Positions 49,316-59,019 of a stretch of 64,000 nt of DNA are shown here, piece after piece. The first letter of the stretch is position 1. Every line of letters starts with the position of its first letter. The notes under the pieces are model-generated. The model saw only the letters and a program-made list of their open reading frames with translations, did no database searches and had not been told where the DNA came from. The DNA comes from Trebonia sp963811335 (GTDB lineage: Bacteria > Actinomycetota > Actinomycetes > Streptosporangiales > Streptosporangiaceae): the NCBI GenBank assembly GCA_963811335.1, contig CAWERB010000022.1:310001-374000 (forward strand), read 5' to 3'. Made by a program: the position numbers and the translations under genes.

Positions 49316-50674
49316 TCACATCCCGGCGATGAGCTTCTCCACGCGCTCGTCGACCGAGCGGAACGGGTCCTTGCAGAGCACCGTGCGCTGGGCCTGGTCG
49401 TTGAGCTTGAGGTGCACCCAGTCGACGGTGAAGTCGCGGCGCTTCTCCTGCGCCCGCCGGATGAACTCGCCGCGCAGCTTGGCCCGGGTGGTCTGCGGCG
49501 GGATGGACTTGGCCTCGAAAATCCTCAGGTCGGTGGTCACCCGGTCCACCGCGCCGTTCTTCTGCAGCAGGTAGTACAGGCCGCGGCCGCGGTGCACGTC
49601 GTGGTACGCCAGGTCGAGCTGCGCGATGCGCGGCGCGGAGAGCGGCAGGTCGTGCTTGGCCCGGTACCGCTCGATGAGCTGGTACTTGGTCACCCAGTCG
49701 ATCTCCCGGGCGATCTTGTCCAGGTTGCCGTCCTCGATCGCGGTGAGCGCGCGCTCCCACATCTCAAGTACCCGCGTGCTGACCGGGTCGACCCCGTTCT
49801 TCTCCGTGAAGTCCTTGGCCCGGTTCAGGTACTCCCACTGGATCTCCAGCGCGGACATCTCGCGCCCGTTGGCGAGCCTGACCCGGCTGCGGCCGGTCAT
49901 GTCGTGACTGACCTCGCGGATCGCCCGGATCGGGTTGTCCAGCGTCATGTCGCGCAGCACGATGCCCGCTTCCACCATGCGCAGCACCAGGTCGGTGGAG
50001 CCCACCTTGAGCAGCATGGTGGTCTCGGACATGTTGGAGTCGCCGACGATGACGTGCAGCCGGCGGAACCGCTCCGCGTCGGCGTGCGGCTCGTCGCGCG
50101 TGTTGATGATCGGCCTGGACCTGGTGGTGGCGCTGGATACGCCCTCCCAGATGTGCTCGGCCCGCTGGCTGACGCAGTACACCGCGCCGCGCGGTGTCTG
50201 CAGCACCTTGCCGGCGCCGCAGATGATCTGCCTGGTGACCAGGAACGGGATCAGGATGTCGGCCAGCCTGCCGAACTCGCCGTGCCTGCCGACGAGGTAA
50301 TTCTCGTGACAGCCGTAGGAGTTCCCGGCCGAGTCGGTGTTGTTCTTGAATAGGTAGATGTCGCCGGCGATGCCTTCCTCGCGCAGCCGCCGGTCGGCGT
50401 CGACAAGCAGGCCCTCGAGGATGCGCTCCCCCGCCTTGTCGTGGGCGACCAGGTCGACCACGTTGTCGCACTCGGGGGTTGCGTACTCCGGATGGCTGCC
50501 CACGTCGAGGTACAGGCGAGCGCCGTTACGAAGGAAGACGTTGCTGCTGCGACCCCATGACACCACGCGGCGGAAGAGGTAGCGGGCCACCTCGTCCGGG
50601 GACAGCCGCCGCTGCCCACGGAAGGTGCACGTAACGCCGTACTCGTTCTCTAGCCCGAATATTCGCCTGTCCAC
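49316..50674 (-). CDS. pafA: Pup-protein ligase PafA
   Basis: Ligates the C-terminal Glu of Pup to substrate lysines using ATP; carboxylate-amine ligase fold shared with Dop. MDRRIFGLENEYGVTCTF (catalytic Glu/Mg region), NGARLYLDVGSHPEYATPECDN, LFKNNTDSAGNSYGCHENYLVG, RPIINTRDEPHADAERFRRLHVIVGDSNMSE, and REIDWVTKYQLIERYRAKHDLPLSAPRIAQLDLAYHDVHRGRGLYYLL. It has 452 aa, is intact and starts at the canonical ATG. It lies about 42 kb from the dop-pup-prc operon and just upstream of the FKBP gene. Confidence 0.98.
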   Translation of the reverse strand: MDRRIFGLENEYGVTCTFRGQRRLSPDEVARYLFRRVVSWGRSSNVFLRNGARLYLDVGSHPEYATPECDNVVDLVAHDKAGERILEGLLVDADRRLREEGIAGDIYLFKNNTDSAGNSYGCHENYLVGRHGEFGRLADILIPFLVTRQIICGAGKVLQTPRGAVYCVSQRAEHIWEGVSSATTRSRPIINTRDEPHADAERFRRLHVIVGDSNMSETTMLLKVGSTDLVLRMVEAGIVLRDMTLDNPIRAIREVSHDMTGRSRVRLANGREMSALEIQWEYLNRAKDFTEKNGVDPVSTRVLEMWERALTAIEDGNLDKIAREIDWVTKYQLIERYRAKHDLPLSAPRIAQLDLAYHDVHRGRGLYYLLQKNGAVDRVTTDLRIFEAKSIPPQTTRAKLRGEFIRRAQEKRRDFTVDWVHLKLNDQAQRTVLCKDPFRSVDERVEKLIAGM

Positions 50675-50740
50675 GGTCCTAGGCTACGTTCCCTTGGTCC
50701 ATTGGTCACTATGGCCCGCCAGAAGCCGCCGAACTGGCTC

Positions 50741-51799
50741 CTACAGCGTGCCCTTGTCGATGGCCGCCACGATCCACGGGATGACCTCGTCGAGCATCTC
50801 ATCGAGGCTGGTCGTCGCGTCGAAGCCGAGTATCCTTTTGGCCTTCTCGGTAGCGGGTACCCGGCGCTGCACGTCGTACTCGAACGGGTCGTCCGACACC
50901 ACGCGCAGCGGCTCGTCCGGGCCCTTGACCTTGCGCCAGATCGCCTCGGCGAGCTCAAGCACCGTGGTGGACTGCGCGGTGGACAGGTTGAAGTCGTCGT
51001 TGAGCGCGGCCGGGTGCTCCATCGCGGTGACGATGCCGCGGGCCAGGTCGCCGCCGTAGGTGTAGTGCCGCACCTGCTCGCCGGTGCCCAGGATGTGCAG
51101 CGGGTCCTGGCCCTTGACCACCTTCTGCACCAGGTCGGGCACCACGTGGCTCATCGCGAGCTTGACGTTGCCCGACATGATCTCCTCGTCGCCGAGCGCC
51201 CGGGACTCGCCGATGCCGACGCAGTTGAACGGGCGGACGATCGTGTACGGCAGCTGGTACTGGTCCCAGGCGGCGCGCGCGAAGTACTCCACCGCCAGCT
51301 TCTGGAAGCCGTAGGAGGACAGCGGCGGCGGCACCTCGCGCTCCTGGCCCTCATAGGACGGCCATTCCGGCGTCGACTCGAACACCATCGAGGAGGACAT
51401 GTAGGTGACCTTCTGCAGCCTGCCTTCCCTGCGCGCCTTGATCGCGGCGTCACAGGACGAGGCGATGATGCGCTCGTTCGTGGCGAGCAGGTCGTAGGCG
51501 TAGGTGTGGAAGTAGGAGATGCCGCCGATCAGCGCCGCGCCGGCGATGAAGTGGTCGCAGTCGGACAGCAGGCGGGTCATCAGCTCTACGTCGCGGCAGT
51601 CCCCCTCGACCAGCTGGTAGCTGGGGTGGTTGTCGTAGGACTTGGCGACCTTCCCGTACTTGGAGAAGTTGTCGATGCCCACGACCGAGTAACCCCTGCC
51701 GAGCAGCTCCTCAACGACGTAGCCGCCGATGAACCCGGCAGACCCGCTGACGAGTACTCGGGGGGTACGGGGGGTCGTCCCCCCGGGGGTCAACTGCAT
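50741..51799 (-). CDS. NAD-dependent sugar epimerase/dehydratase
   Basis: Extended SDR acting on nucleotide sugars. Rossmann motif VLVSGSAGFIGG, substrate-binding core MSSSMVFEST, catalytic YGFQK, RPFNCVGIGES, and HYTYGGDLARGIVTAM. The first 14 residues (MQLTPGGTTPRTPR) are encoded by a G6/C6 palindromic repeat. The ATG overlaps the end of the glycosyltransferase gene, and no start codon exists between the repeat and the Rossmann motif. It is the last gene of the UDP-sugar dehydrogenase, glycosyltransferase, epimerase operon. The product sugar is not determined. Confidence 0.88.
   Translation of the reverse strand: MQLTPGGTTPRTPRVLVSGSAGFIGGYVVEELLGRGYSVVGIDNFSKYGKVAKSYDNHPSYQLVEGDCRDVELMTRLLSDCDHFIAGAALIGGISYFHTYAYDLLATNERIIASSCDAAIKARREGRLQKVTYMSSSMVFESTPEWPSYEGQEREVPPPLSSYGFQKLAVEYFARAAWDQYQLPYTIVRPFNCVGIGESRALGDEEIMSGNVKLAMSHVVPDLVQKVVKGQDPLHILGTGEQVRHYTYGGDLARGIVTAMEHPAALNDDFNLSTAQSTTVLELAEAIWRKVKGPDEPLRVVSDDPFEYDVQRRVPATEKAKRILGFDATTSLDEMLDEVIPWIVAAIDKGTL
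51758..51791. repeat. G6/C6 palindromic repeat, copy D
   Basis: CTCGGGGGGTAC followed by the hairpin CGGGGGG-TCGT-CCCCCCG and GGGGTCA. It is placed exactly at the junction of the glycosyltransferase 3' end and epimerase 5' end, and it forms the translated N-terminus of the epimerase. Confidence 0.65.
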
Positions 51800-52563
51800 T
51801 GAGCGTCCTCTTCCTTTTCCTTTTTATGGCCGTGGGCCCTGATCTGCTCGGCGTCGAGCCTGGAACCGAACGCGAAACGGTACCACCGCAGGTACGCGGG
51901 TATCCACTGAGCGACCTTGAAGTTCGACATCCCCGCCTGCCGGTCCAGCCAGATCGTGGGTATCTCCGCGACCGCCAGCCGCATCCGGCGCGCCTTCGCG
52001 GTGAGCTCGATGCCGATCTCGAAACCCGCCCGGGAGTCGATGCCGACCGACCTGACGAACTCCGTCGAGTACGCCTTGAACGAGTTGGTCGCGTCCCGCG
52101 TGCCGGTGCGCGCGAACAGCGCGAGCGACCGGCCCGCCGCCCGCGACAGCAGCCCCTTGAGCATGGGGCCGCCGACCTGCTGGCCGCCTGGCATGTACCG
52201 GGAGGCGGCGGCGACCGCCACGCCCCGGTCCACCAGCCTGGCGAGGTCGTCGATCTGCCGCGGGTCATCGCAGCCGTCGGCCATCGTCACCACGGCGACC
52301 GGCGCGGCGGCCGCGTTGATCCCGAACCTGATCGCGTTGGCCGGCCCGCGGCCGTAGGTGTTGACGATGCAGCGCAGCCGCGGTTCCTTGCACGCGTAGT
52401 CCGCCACCACGGGGACGGTCTTGTCGTCCTCGGAGTCGACCACGACCAGCACCTCGCACTGCAGCCGCACCGACTCGAAGATCCGGTCAAGTACGGGGAC
52501 GATGTGGTCGCCCTCGTTGTACGCGGGCACCACGACGGAGACCTTGGGCGACTCACCCGTCAT
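51790..52563 (-). CDS. Glycosyltransferase family 2
   Basis: GT-A inverting glycosyltransferase, 257 aa. N-terminal VSVVVPAYNEGDHIVPVLDRIF, the nucleotide-binding VVVDSEDDKTVPVV, and the NTYGRGPANAIRFGINAAAAPVAVVTMADGCDDP region, in which ADGCDD replaces the common DxD-type motif. No membrane helix is evident, unlike dolichol-phosphate mannose synthases with C-terminal helices. The ATG overlaps the dehydrogenase stop (ATGA) and its end overlaps the epimerase start by 10 nt, so all three genes are translationally coupled. Confidence 0.88.
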   Translation of the reverse strand: MTGESPKVSVVVPAYNEGDHIVPVLDRIFESVRLQCEVLVVVDSEDDKTVPVVADYACKEPRLRCIVNTYGRGPANAIRFGINAAAAPVAVVTMADGCDDPRQIDDLARLVDRGVAVAAASRYMPGGQQVGGPMLKGLLSRAAGRSLALFARTGTRDATNSFKAYSTEFVRSVGIDSRAGFEIGIELTAKARRMRLAVAEIPTIWLDRQAGMSNFKVAQWIPAYLRWYRFAFGSRLDAEQIRAHGHKKEKEEDAQCS

Positions 52564-53777
52564 ATCTGTACCCCCCGGCCGAGCACGTTCCACAGGTCGG
52601 CGACCGGCTTGTCGAGCACCAGGTCCCGGTAGTTCTTGTGCGGCGTGGCGATGATCAGCAGGTCCGACCTGGTGATCACCTCCTCCTGCGGGAGCAGGCC
52701 CGGGTCCACGGTGACGTACGGGTCGGCGCAGAGCACGGCGTCGGCCTTGAACTCGAGTACCCGCTTGAGCTTGTACGACAGGCTGGACCTGATGTCGTCA
52801 GACTCGCCCTTGAACGCCATGCCGAGGATGCCGACGGTCATCGACGACAGGTCGAACTTCTGCTCAAGCCGGTGCACCAGGTACAGCGGCAGGCCCTCGT
52901 TGATGGTCATCGCCGTGTGGCCGAGCGTGAAGTTGTTGTTGTTGAACGCCGCGAGCTGCATCGTGTCCTTGAACAGGCACGGCCCGGCGGCGAAGCCGGC
53001 CCCCGGCATGTCCGCGGCCCTCGGGTAGTGCCTGGTCAGCCCCTGCCGGATCCGCTCGAAGTCGAGCCCCCTGTCGTTGGCCATCATGTAGAACTGGTTG
53101 GCCGCCGCGAACTTGATGTACCGCCACACGTTGGTGAACAGCTTGGCGAGCTCGGCCTCCTCGGGCGTGAGCTCGACGATGCTCGTCGTCAGCAGCGAGA
53201 ACAGCTTCGACGCGCGCTCCAGGCCCTGCGGCGAGCGCGCGGACACGATCTGCGGCAGCTCGAACAGCTCGGTCATCGCTTTGCCCTCGGCGATGCGCTC
53301 CGGGCAGAAGGCGACGTCGATCTTCACGCCGAGGCCCGCGATCATCTTCTCCACCAGGGCGGTCACCCCGGGGAAGACCGTGGACCGCAGCACGAGCATC
53401 TGGCCGTCGCGCAGGTACGGCGCGCAGGCGGACAGGGCCCGCGGTATCGCGCTCGGGTCCGGGTTCAGGTGCTCGTCGACCGGCGTGCCGATCACCACCA
53501 CCACGTGCTGGGCCGTGCCGACCACCGACGGGTCGGTCGTGGCGTGCAGCCGGCCGGACGAGACGGCGCGCTCGATCACCGGCTCCGCGCCCGGCTCGTC
53601 GAACGGCAGCCTGCCCGCGTTCACGGACTCGACGGCCGACTCACTGACGTCATAGATGGCCACCTGGGCGCCGCGGTCGGCGAACGCGATCGCCAGCGGA
53701 AGGCCCACGTGGCCGCCGCCACCGATCACTACCAGGTCGCGCTCGAACTCGCTGCTCGCAGCCGCTGCTGCCGCCAT
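52560..53777 (-). CDS. UDP-glucose/UDP-ManNAc 6-dehydrogenase family protein
   Basis: Nucleotide-sugar dehydrogenase producing a UDP-uronic acid. NAD motif VVIGGGGHVGLPLAIAFADRG, VVVVIGTPVDEHLNPD, LRSTVFPGVTALVEKMI, AFCPERIAEGKA, EEAELAKLFTNVWRYIKFAAANQFYMM, and the active-site segment GAGFAAGPCLFKDTMQLAAF. The nucleophile Cys is present, but the usual GGxCxPKD is replaced by AGPCLFKD. The C-terminal UDP-binding domain is present. ATG 53777 is chosen, with GGAGGG 9 nt upstream. It heads the three-gene operon. Confidence 0.9.
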   Translation of the reverse strand: MAAAAAASSEFERDLVVIGGGGHVGLPLAIAFADRGAQVAIYDVSESAVESVNAGRLPFDEPGAEPVIERAVSSGRLHATTDPSVVGTAQHVVVVIGTPVDEHLNPDPSAIPRALSACAPYLRDGQMLVLRSTVFPGVTALVEKMIAGLGVKIDVAFCPERIAEGKAMTELFELPQIVSARSPQGLERASKLFSLLTTSIVELTPEEAELAKLFTNVWRYIKFAAANQFYMMANDRGLDFERIRQGLTRHYPRAADMPGAGFAAGPCLFKDTMQLAAFNNNNFTLGHTAMTINEGLPLYLVHRLEQKFDLSSMTVGILGMAFKGESDDIRSSLSYKLKRVLEFKADAVLCADPYVTVDPGLLPQEEVITRSDLLIIATPHKNYRDLVLDKPVADLWNVLGRGVQI

Positions 53778-54060
53778 CCTCGTATTCCCTCCAGGCACGG
53801 GCGCATAACCCCCGCATTTAGGTTCGCGCCTACCCTATCGGCGTTCCGGCACGCGCTGAGCCAGGACCAACTAATTCCGCAAGCAGTAAACACTTGCTAA
53901 CTTCTTATTAAGATCTGCAGGCTCATCGGGCCTGGCCAGCAGGGTTCCGGGTCAAGCCAGCCTCCGGGCACGCCACCACGCTCCGCTAATCCCGTGTTGC
54001 GCGATATCGGAACGGAACCGATCGCCGCCCGCGGTGCGCCGCGGGCGGCGACGGGAAGCG
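53778..54060. other. Intergenic region upstream of the nucleotide-sugar operon
   Basis: No gene is seen. A locally AT-rich stretch (about 53865-53925) contains GCAAG-N9-CTTGC and TCTTA-T-TAAGA inverted repeats. It probably carries the operon promoter. No clear terminator was found, and the downstream dehydrogenase gene reads towards it on the same strand. Confidence 0.4.
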
Positions 54061-55512
54061 TTACCAGTCGGTCGCGATGTACTTCGTCTCCGTGAACTCG
54101 AGCAGCCCCTCGTGAGCGCCCTCGCGGCCGAGGCCCGACTGCTTGACGCCGCCGAACGGCGCGGCCGGGTCGGAAACCAGGCCGCGGTTCAGCCCGATCA
54201 TGCCCGCCTCGAGCGCCTCCGACACGCGCAGCCCGCGGCGCAGGTCACGGGTGTAGACGTAGGTGACGAGCCCGAACTCGCTCGCGTTCGCCCAGCGGAT
54301 CGCGTCGGCCTCGTCGGTGAACCGCACCACGGGCGCGACCGGGCCGAAGATCTCGGTGGACAGGATCGCGGAGTCCGCGGCCACCCCGTCGAGCAGGGTC
54401 GGCTCGTAGAAGAAGCCGCGCCGCTGCGGCGCCCGCCCGCCGGTGACCAGTGCCGCGCCGTCGCCCGCCGCGCCGTCGACCAGGCTGGCCACCTTGGACC
54501 GGGTGTCCTCGTTGACCAGCGGGCCGACGTCGGTCGACTCGTCGAGGCCGGGCCCGACCACCATGGACTTCAGCCGCGCGGAGAACGCGGCGATGAACTC
54601 GTCGGCGACCGCGTCGTGCACGTAGAAGCGGTTGGCCGCGGTGCACGCCTCGCCGCCGTTGCGCATCTTCGCGATGAGCGCGCCCTCGACCGCGGCCGGG
54701 ATGTCCGCGTCGTCGAAGACGATGAACGGCGCGTTGCCGCCGAGCTCCATCGAGCAGTTGAGCACGCTCTTGGCGGCCTGCCCGAGCAGGATTCGGCCGA
54801 CCTCGGTCGACCCGGTGAACGACAGCTTGCGGACCCGCGGGTCGTCCATGATCGCCGCGCAGACCTTGCCGGACGAGGTCGTGGTGACCACGTTCACCGC
54901 GCCCTTGGGCACGCCCGCCTCAGTGAGCAGGTCGGCGAGCGCGAGCGCGGTCAGCGGGGTTTCCGCGGCCGGCTTGAGCACCACGGTGCAGCCCGCCGCC
55001 AGGGCCGGGCCGATCTTCCTCGTGGCCATGGCAGCGGGGAAGTTCCACGGGGTGATCAGCAGCGACACGCCGATCGGCTGGTGCACGGTGAGGATCCGGT
55101 TGGCGCCGGACGGCGAGCGCATCAGCGTGCCCTCAACGCGGACCGCCTCCTCGGCGTACCAGCGGAAGAACTCCGCGGCGTAGGCCGCCTCGCCGCGGGC
55201 GTCGCGCAGCGACTTGCCGTTCTCCGCCGACATCAGCCGGGCGAACTGCTCGGACCGCGCGCTCATCAGCTCGAAGGCCTTGCGCAGCACCTCGGCCCGC
55301 TGCCGCGGCGGGGTGGCCGCCCAGCCGGGCAGCGCGGCCTGCGCGGCGCTCACCGCGTCAAGCCCGTCGCTCACCGTGCCGTTAGCGACCTCCGCCAGCG
55401 GCTCCTCGGTCGCGGGGTCGAAGACAGGGAACGTGCCTGCCCCCTTGCCCCACTCCCCTCCGATCAACAGCCCCGTCGGGACATCGATACCGGTGAGCTC
55501 GGCGATACTCAT
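54061..55512 (-). CDS. gabD: Aldehyde dehydrogenase, succinate-semialdehyde type
   Basis: NAD(P)-dependent aldehyde dehydrogenase of the GabD group, 483 aa. Catalytic Glu in MELGGNAPFIVFDDADI, catalytic Cys in NGGEACTAANRFYV, cofactor region ITPWNFPAAMATRKIGPALAAGCTVVLKPAAETPL and SFTGSTEVGR. The ending GGVKQSGLGREGAHEGLLEFTETKYIATDW is typical of GabD. It probably oxidises succinate semialdehyde to succinate in GABA-type catabolism. No GABA transaminase lies beside it, so the substrate is inferred from similarity only. Confidence 0.88.
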   Translation of the reverse strand: MSIAELTGIDVPTGLLIGGEWGKGAGTFPVFDPATEEPLAEVANGTVSDGLDAVSAAQAALPGWAATPPRQRAEVLRKAFELMSARSEQFARLMSAENGKSLRDARGEAAYAAEFFRWYAEEAVRVEGTLMRSPSGANRILTVHQPIGVSLLITPWNFPAAMATRKIGPALAAGCTVVLKPAAETPLTALALADLLTEAGVPKGAVNVVTTTSSGKVCAAIMDDPRVRKLSFTGSTEVGRILLGQAAKSVLNCSMELGGNAPFIVFDDADIPAAVEGALIAKMRNGGEACTAANRFYVHDAVADEFIAAFSARLKSMVVGPGLDESTDVGPLVNEDTRSKVASLVDGAAGDGAALVTGGRAPQRRGFFYEPTLLDGVAADSAILSTEIFGPVAPVVRFTDEADAIRWANASEFGLVTYVYTRDLRRGLRVSEALEAGMIGLNRGLVSDPAAPFGGVKQSGLGREGAHEGLLEFTETKYIATDW

Positions 55513-55663
55513 GTGTCACTCCTGGCGTTGAAGACCGTACTGGTCGCCCGCGGATGAGCGTACGACGCTGGCGGGTGCTGGTACCAACCGTACGTTCGGG
55601 CGATCATGAAAGAGCAGCCGGGGCGGGCCAGGCGGAACCGCGCGGCGGCCTGCCCGCGGCCTC

Positions 55664-56566
55664 TTACCGGGGTTGAACTTCCGGGAAGGTCACGCCGGTG
55701 AGGGACTCGCTGACCTGCCAGAGGCGGCGGGCCGCCGCCTCGTCGCCGGCTAGCGCGGAGCGGGCGCAGGTGGCGGGGGCGCCGCGCAGGCCGGCGAAGC
55801 CGGAGGGGCCGACGTAGCTGTTGCCTGGCAGGTCCGCCGTGGCCGCGTAGAGGGTGGGCAGGGCGCCGTCGGCGGCGGACTGGGCAAGCAGGCGGTTGCC
55901 GAGCGTGTCCATGGCGAAGTCCATCAGCTTGCTGCCGCTCTGGGCTTGCAGGTTGGTGGCGGCGTAGCCGGGGTGGGCGGCCATCGACCGCACCTTCGAG
56001 CCGGCCTCGTTCAGGCGGCGCTGCAGCTCGGCGGTGAACAGCAGGTTGGCCAGCTTGGACTGGCCGTAGGCGCGCCAGGGGCCGTACTTCCTACGCTCCC
56101 AGTTCAGGTCGCCGAAGTCCATCCGGCCGGCGCGGTGGGCGTTGGAGGCGACGGTGACCACCCGGCCGGTGACGTGCGGCAGCAGCAGGTTGGTGAGGGC
56201 GAAGTGGCCCAGGTGGTTGGTGCCGAACTGCAGCTCGAAGCCGTCGGTCGTGCGAGTCAGCGGTGGAATCATCACGCCGGCGTTGTTGATGAGCAGGTCG
56301 ATGGGCTGGTCCCGCCAGTCGCTCGCGAAGGAGCGCACCGACTCGAGGCTGGCGAGGTCGAGCAGCCGGACCTGGTGCGTCCCCGGGCCCGGCAGGGTGG
56401 CCGCGGCCTTGTCCCCCCTGGCCGCGTCGCGGACCGCGAGGATCACCCGGGCGCCGTGGGCGCAGACGGCCTTCGCCGTCTCCAGGCCGATGCCGCTGCT
56501 CGCGCCGGTGACGATGACCGTCTGGCCCGCGAGGTCCGGGATGTCCGCCGTGGTGAACCCGCTCAT
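55664..56566 (-). CDS. Short-chain dehydrogenase/reductase
   Basis: Classical SDR of the retinol-dehydrogenase-like type, 300 aa. Cofactor motif VTGASSGIG, NNAGVM, GTNHLGHFALTNLLLP, catalytic Ser and YxxxK (VTVASNAHRAG ... AYGQSKLANLLFTAEL), and HPGYAATNLQ. Substrate is unknown. It stands as an apparent single gene between the aldehyde dehydrogenase and DUF3145. Confidence 0.9.
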   Translation of the reverse strand: MSGFTTADIPDLAGQTVIVTGASSGIGLETAKAVCAHGARVILAVRDAARGDKAAATLPGPGTHQVRLLDLASLESVRSFASDWRDQPIDLLINNAGVMIPPLTRTTDGFELQFGTNHLGHFALTNLLLPHVTGRVVTVASNAHRAGRMDFGDLNWERRKYGPWRAYGQSKLANLLFTAELQRRLNEAGSKVRSMAAHPGYAATNLQAQSGSKLMDFAMDTLGNRLLAQSAADGALPTLYAATADLPGNSYVGPSGFAGLRGAPATCARSALAGDEAAARRLWQVSESLTGVTFPEVQPR

Positions 56567-56631
56567 CTCAGGCGGCCTCCTGCTTCTCGTGCTGCTCGGC
56601 GCTGCCCGTCGCGGGCGTGCGCCGCCGCGGC

Positions 56632-57126
56632 TCAGCCAGTTGCGTTGAGCCAGCGGACGGGGGCGCCGTCGCCTGCGCGGCGGAACGGCTCAAGCTCATT
56701 GTCCCACGCGCTGCCGAGTAGCCTTTCCAGTTCCTTCTCCAGGATCGCGGTGCCGTTCGCGCCGAGGGCCATCGCGGCGCGCAGCTTGTTCTCCGGGATG
56801 AGGATGTCGCCGTTCGCGCTGGTAGTCGCGGAAAACAGGCCGAGGTTCGGCGTGTAGCAGTAGCGCAGGGCATCGCAGCCGGGAGATGCTTCCTCGGTGA
56901 CCTCGAAGCGCAGCCTGTTCCAGCCCGCGAGCGCGGACGTGATGGCGCCGGCCGTGCCCGGGCGGCCCTTCCATGTCAGCTCAGCACGAAGAGACCCTGG
57001 GGCAGCGGCCTGGCTGACCCAGGGCATGCTGACGCTCTCTCCGACGGTCCCCGCCACTGCCCACTCAATGTGCGGGCACAGCGCGGGTGGCGCCGAATGA
57101 ACCTGCAGAACGCCGTAAACCGACAC
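56632..57126 (-). CDS. DUF3145 family protein
   Basis: 164 aa, starting VSVYGVLQVHSAPPALCPHIEWAVAGTVG and containing LTWKGRPGTAGAITSALAGWNRLRFEVTEEASPGCDALRYCYTPNLGLF, the DUF3145 signature. It has no known function and is widespread in actinobacteria. GTG 57126 is chosen because GGGAGG lies 5 nt upstream; the longer open frame beyond it shows no conserved sequence. Confidence 0.9.
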   Translation of the reverse strand: MSVYGVLQVHSAPPALCPHIEWAVAGTVGESVSMPWVSQAAAPGSLRAELTWKGRPGTAGAITSALAGWNRLRFEVTEEASPGCDALRYCYTPNLGLFSATTSANGDILIPENKLRAAMALGANGTAILEKELERLLGSAWDNELEPFRRAGDGAPVRWLNATG

Positions 57127-57199
57127 CGGTGCCTCCCTGCGTAAGACGAGGTTCGCCTTCCCCTGCGACCTCATCTGCCTCGGGAAGCCCCCTAGCGCA

Positions 57200-58875
57200 C
57201 TAGCTCCGCACGGGATCTCCGGTATCCGCGTCATATTCTGCCGTACGGCCGCCGGCGGCACCAGTGGTAATCGCTAGAAAATGTCGCCGGCGTACAAGCA
57301 TGACCAGCGCGGCGAGCAGCGTGATGACGACGCCAGACCACATCACGTAGTCGCCTGCCTGGTCATAGAAGGTCCGCGCGCCCGCCGGCGGCAGGCTCAG
57401 GTTCACCGTGACCACGCCATGGCCGGACTGGCCGAGCCAGGCGAGCTGCCTGCCGCGCGCGTCGTAGGCCACCGTGTCCCCGGTCAGCGAGGCCTGCAGG
57501 ACGGGCCGCCCGGTTTCCGCGGCCCGGATGGCACCGAGCGACGCGTGCTGGTCGGGTCCCCAGGTGCCCTGGAAGGTCGAGGTAGCCGACTGATAGACGA
57601 TCAGCTGCGCGCCGAGGTCGGCGTCCACCCGTGACATGTCGGGGAAGGCCGACTCGAAGCAGATCAGCACGCCGATCGGCAGCGGCGCGCCCGCGCTGTT
57701 CGCCGCGTCAAGCAGGTGCGCGCCGCCGCCGGGCTCCATGTTGGATGGTGACGCCTTGCTGATGCTGGTCAGCCAGCCGAGCTGGTCACGGAACGGGATG
57801 TACTCGCCGAACGGGACGAGCCGCGTCTTCACGTAGGTGCCCTGGACCCCGGCCGGGCTGACCAGCACCGCCCACTTCTCGTGCCCCTTGCCGGGCGGGG
57901 TGGTGTCCTGGTTGACCAGGATCTCGGCGCCGTCCCTGGCGGAGAGCGCCTCGATCCTCTTGAGCAGGGCGCGGTCGGCCTGGGTGGCGCCGGTCAGGTC
58001 GTCGGGGATGGAGCTCTCGCCCCAGACGATCAGGTCTGGCCTGACGCCGCCGAGCCTGCCGTCGGCGCTGAACTGCGCGGTCAGCGTCTCGCTCGCATCG
58101 GTGCGCGCCACCGGGTCGTCGACCACGCCAGGCTGGACCATCGCGATGGTGTCCGTCCTGGACACGGGAAACGGCGCGGTGAGCGCGAAGGCGAGCGGCC
58201 CGGCCCCGGCGGCGACGGCGAAGGCGGCGATGCCCGCGGCGGCGCGGGCTGGCCGGGCGGGGGGTCTGCTTGCCTGGCCGGCGGGCATCGCCGGGGCCAC
58301 GAGGTCCGGCCGCAGCGCGCCGAGAACCAGCACCAGCGCGACGTTGGCTATCAGCAAGGCGACGCTGACCAGCCAGACGCCGCCGACGGCGGCGAGCGCG
58401 AGCACGGCCGGGTGCTGCCACTGCGAGGCGCCGTACAGGTCCCATGGCCCGCCGAGCCCCTGGTAGGAGCGCATCCACTCCGGGATCAGCCAGCAGCTCG
58501 GCACCACGATGAAGGCGGCGGCCGCCGCCACCACAAGGCGCCGGGCCGCAGCAGCTTGTGCACCGCGACGGCGAACGGCGACCACATCCAGCCCATGACC
58601 GCGCCGAGCAGTACCAGGCCTGGCCCGATCTCCGGCGCCATCCAGTACAGCATCGCGATCAGGTAGCCGGCCCCGAACCACCATCCCCTGGCGACCGCCT
58701 CGCGGGTGGTGGCGGCGCGGGTGAACAGCACCATGCCGGGCACGAGGGCGAACCACGCCAGGTAAGAGAGGGACGGCTCGGGAAACACCAGGATGACCGG
58801 GACCCCGCTCGCCAGGAACGACAGCCACCGCATCGGGTAACGGAGCTGCCGGACGAGCCTGCTGCGCAACCTCAC
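57200..58875 (-). CDS. lnt: Apolipoprotein N-acyltransferase Lnt (one frameshift)
   Basis: Adds a third acyl chain to lipoproteins in the membrane. N-terminal membrane helices (RYPMRWLSFLASGVPVILVFPEPSLSYLAWFALVPGMVLF) are followed by a nitrilase-like domain. The triad Glu (IVWGESSIPDD), Lys in the region before the RLVPFGEYIPF loop and Cys (GVLICFESAFPD) are visible. A last helix lies near the C-terminus. The first 110 residues are in another frame; the shift lies near 58540 (after VHKLLRPG). The joined length is about 558 aa. It may use the GTG at 58875. Candidate substrates in the window include the FKBP and peptide-binding lipoproteins. Confidence 0.9.
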
Positions 58876-58949
58876 CTGTCCATTGTCCGCCCACGGCGAC
58901 ACCGGACGCCAATCGCCCGCTGCGACAGCGCCATGGTCGAGGCGTGTGC

Positions 58950-58997
58950 AGTGACAAAGAAGACCGGGGCGGGGGTGGCCTGGCCACCCCCGCCCCG
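58950..58997 (-). terminator. Intrinsic terminator after the molybdenum hydroxylase operon
   Basis: A 16-bp perfect inverted repeat (58965-58980 with 58982-58997; arm CGGGGCGGGGGTGGCC) is followed on the minus strand by GGTCTTCTTTGTC. It sits 23 nt after the FAD-subunit stop, as expected for termination of that operon. Confidence 0.7.
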
Positions 58998-59019
58998 TTC
59001 GCGTGCGGTCGTTACACCG

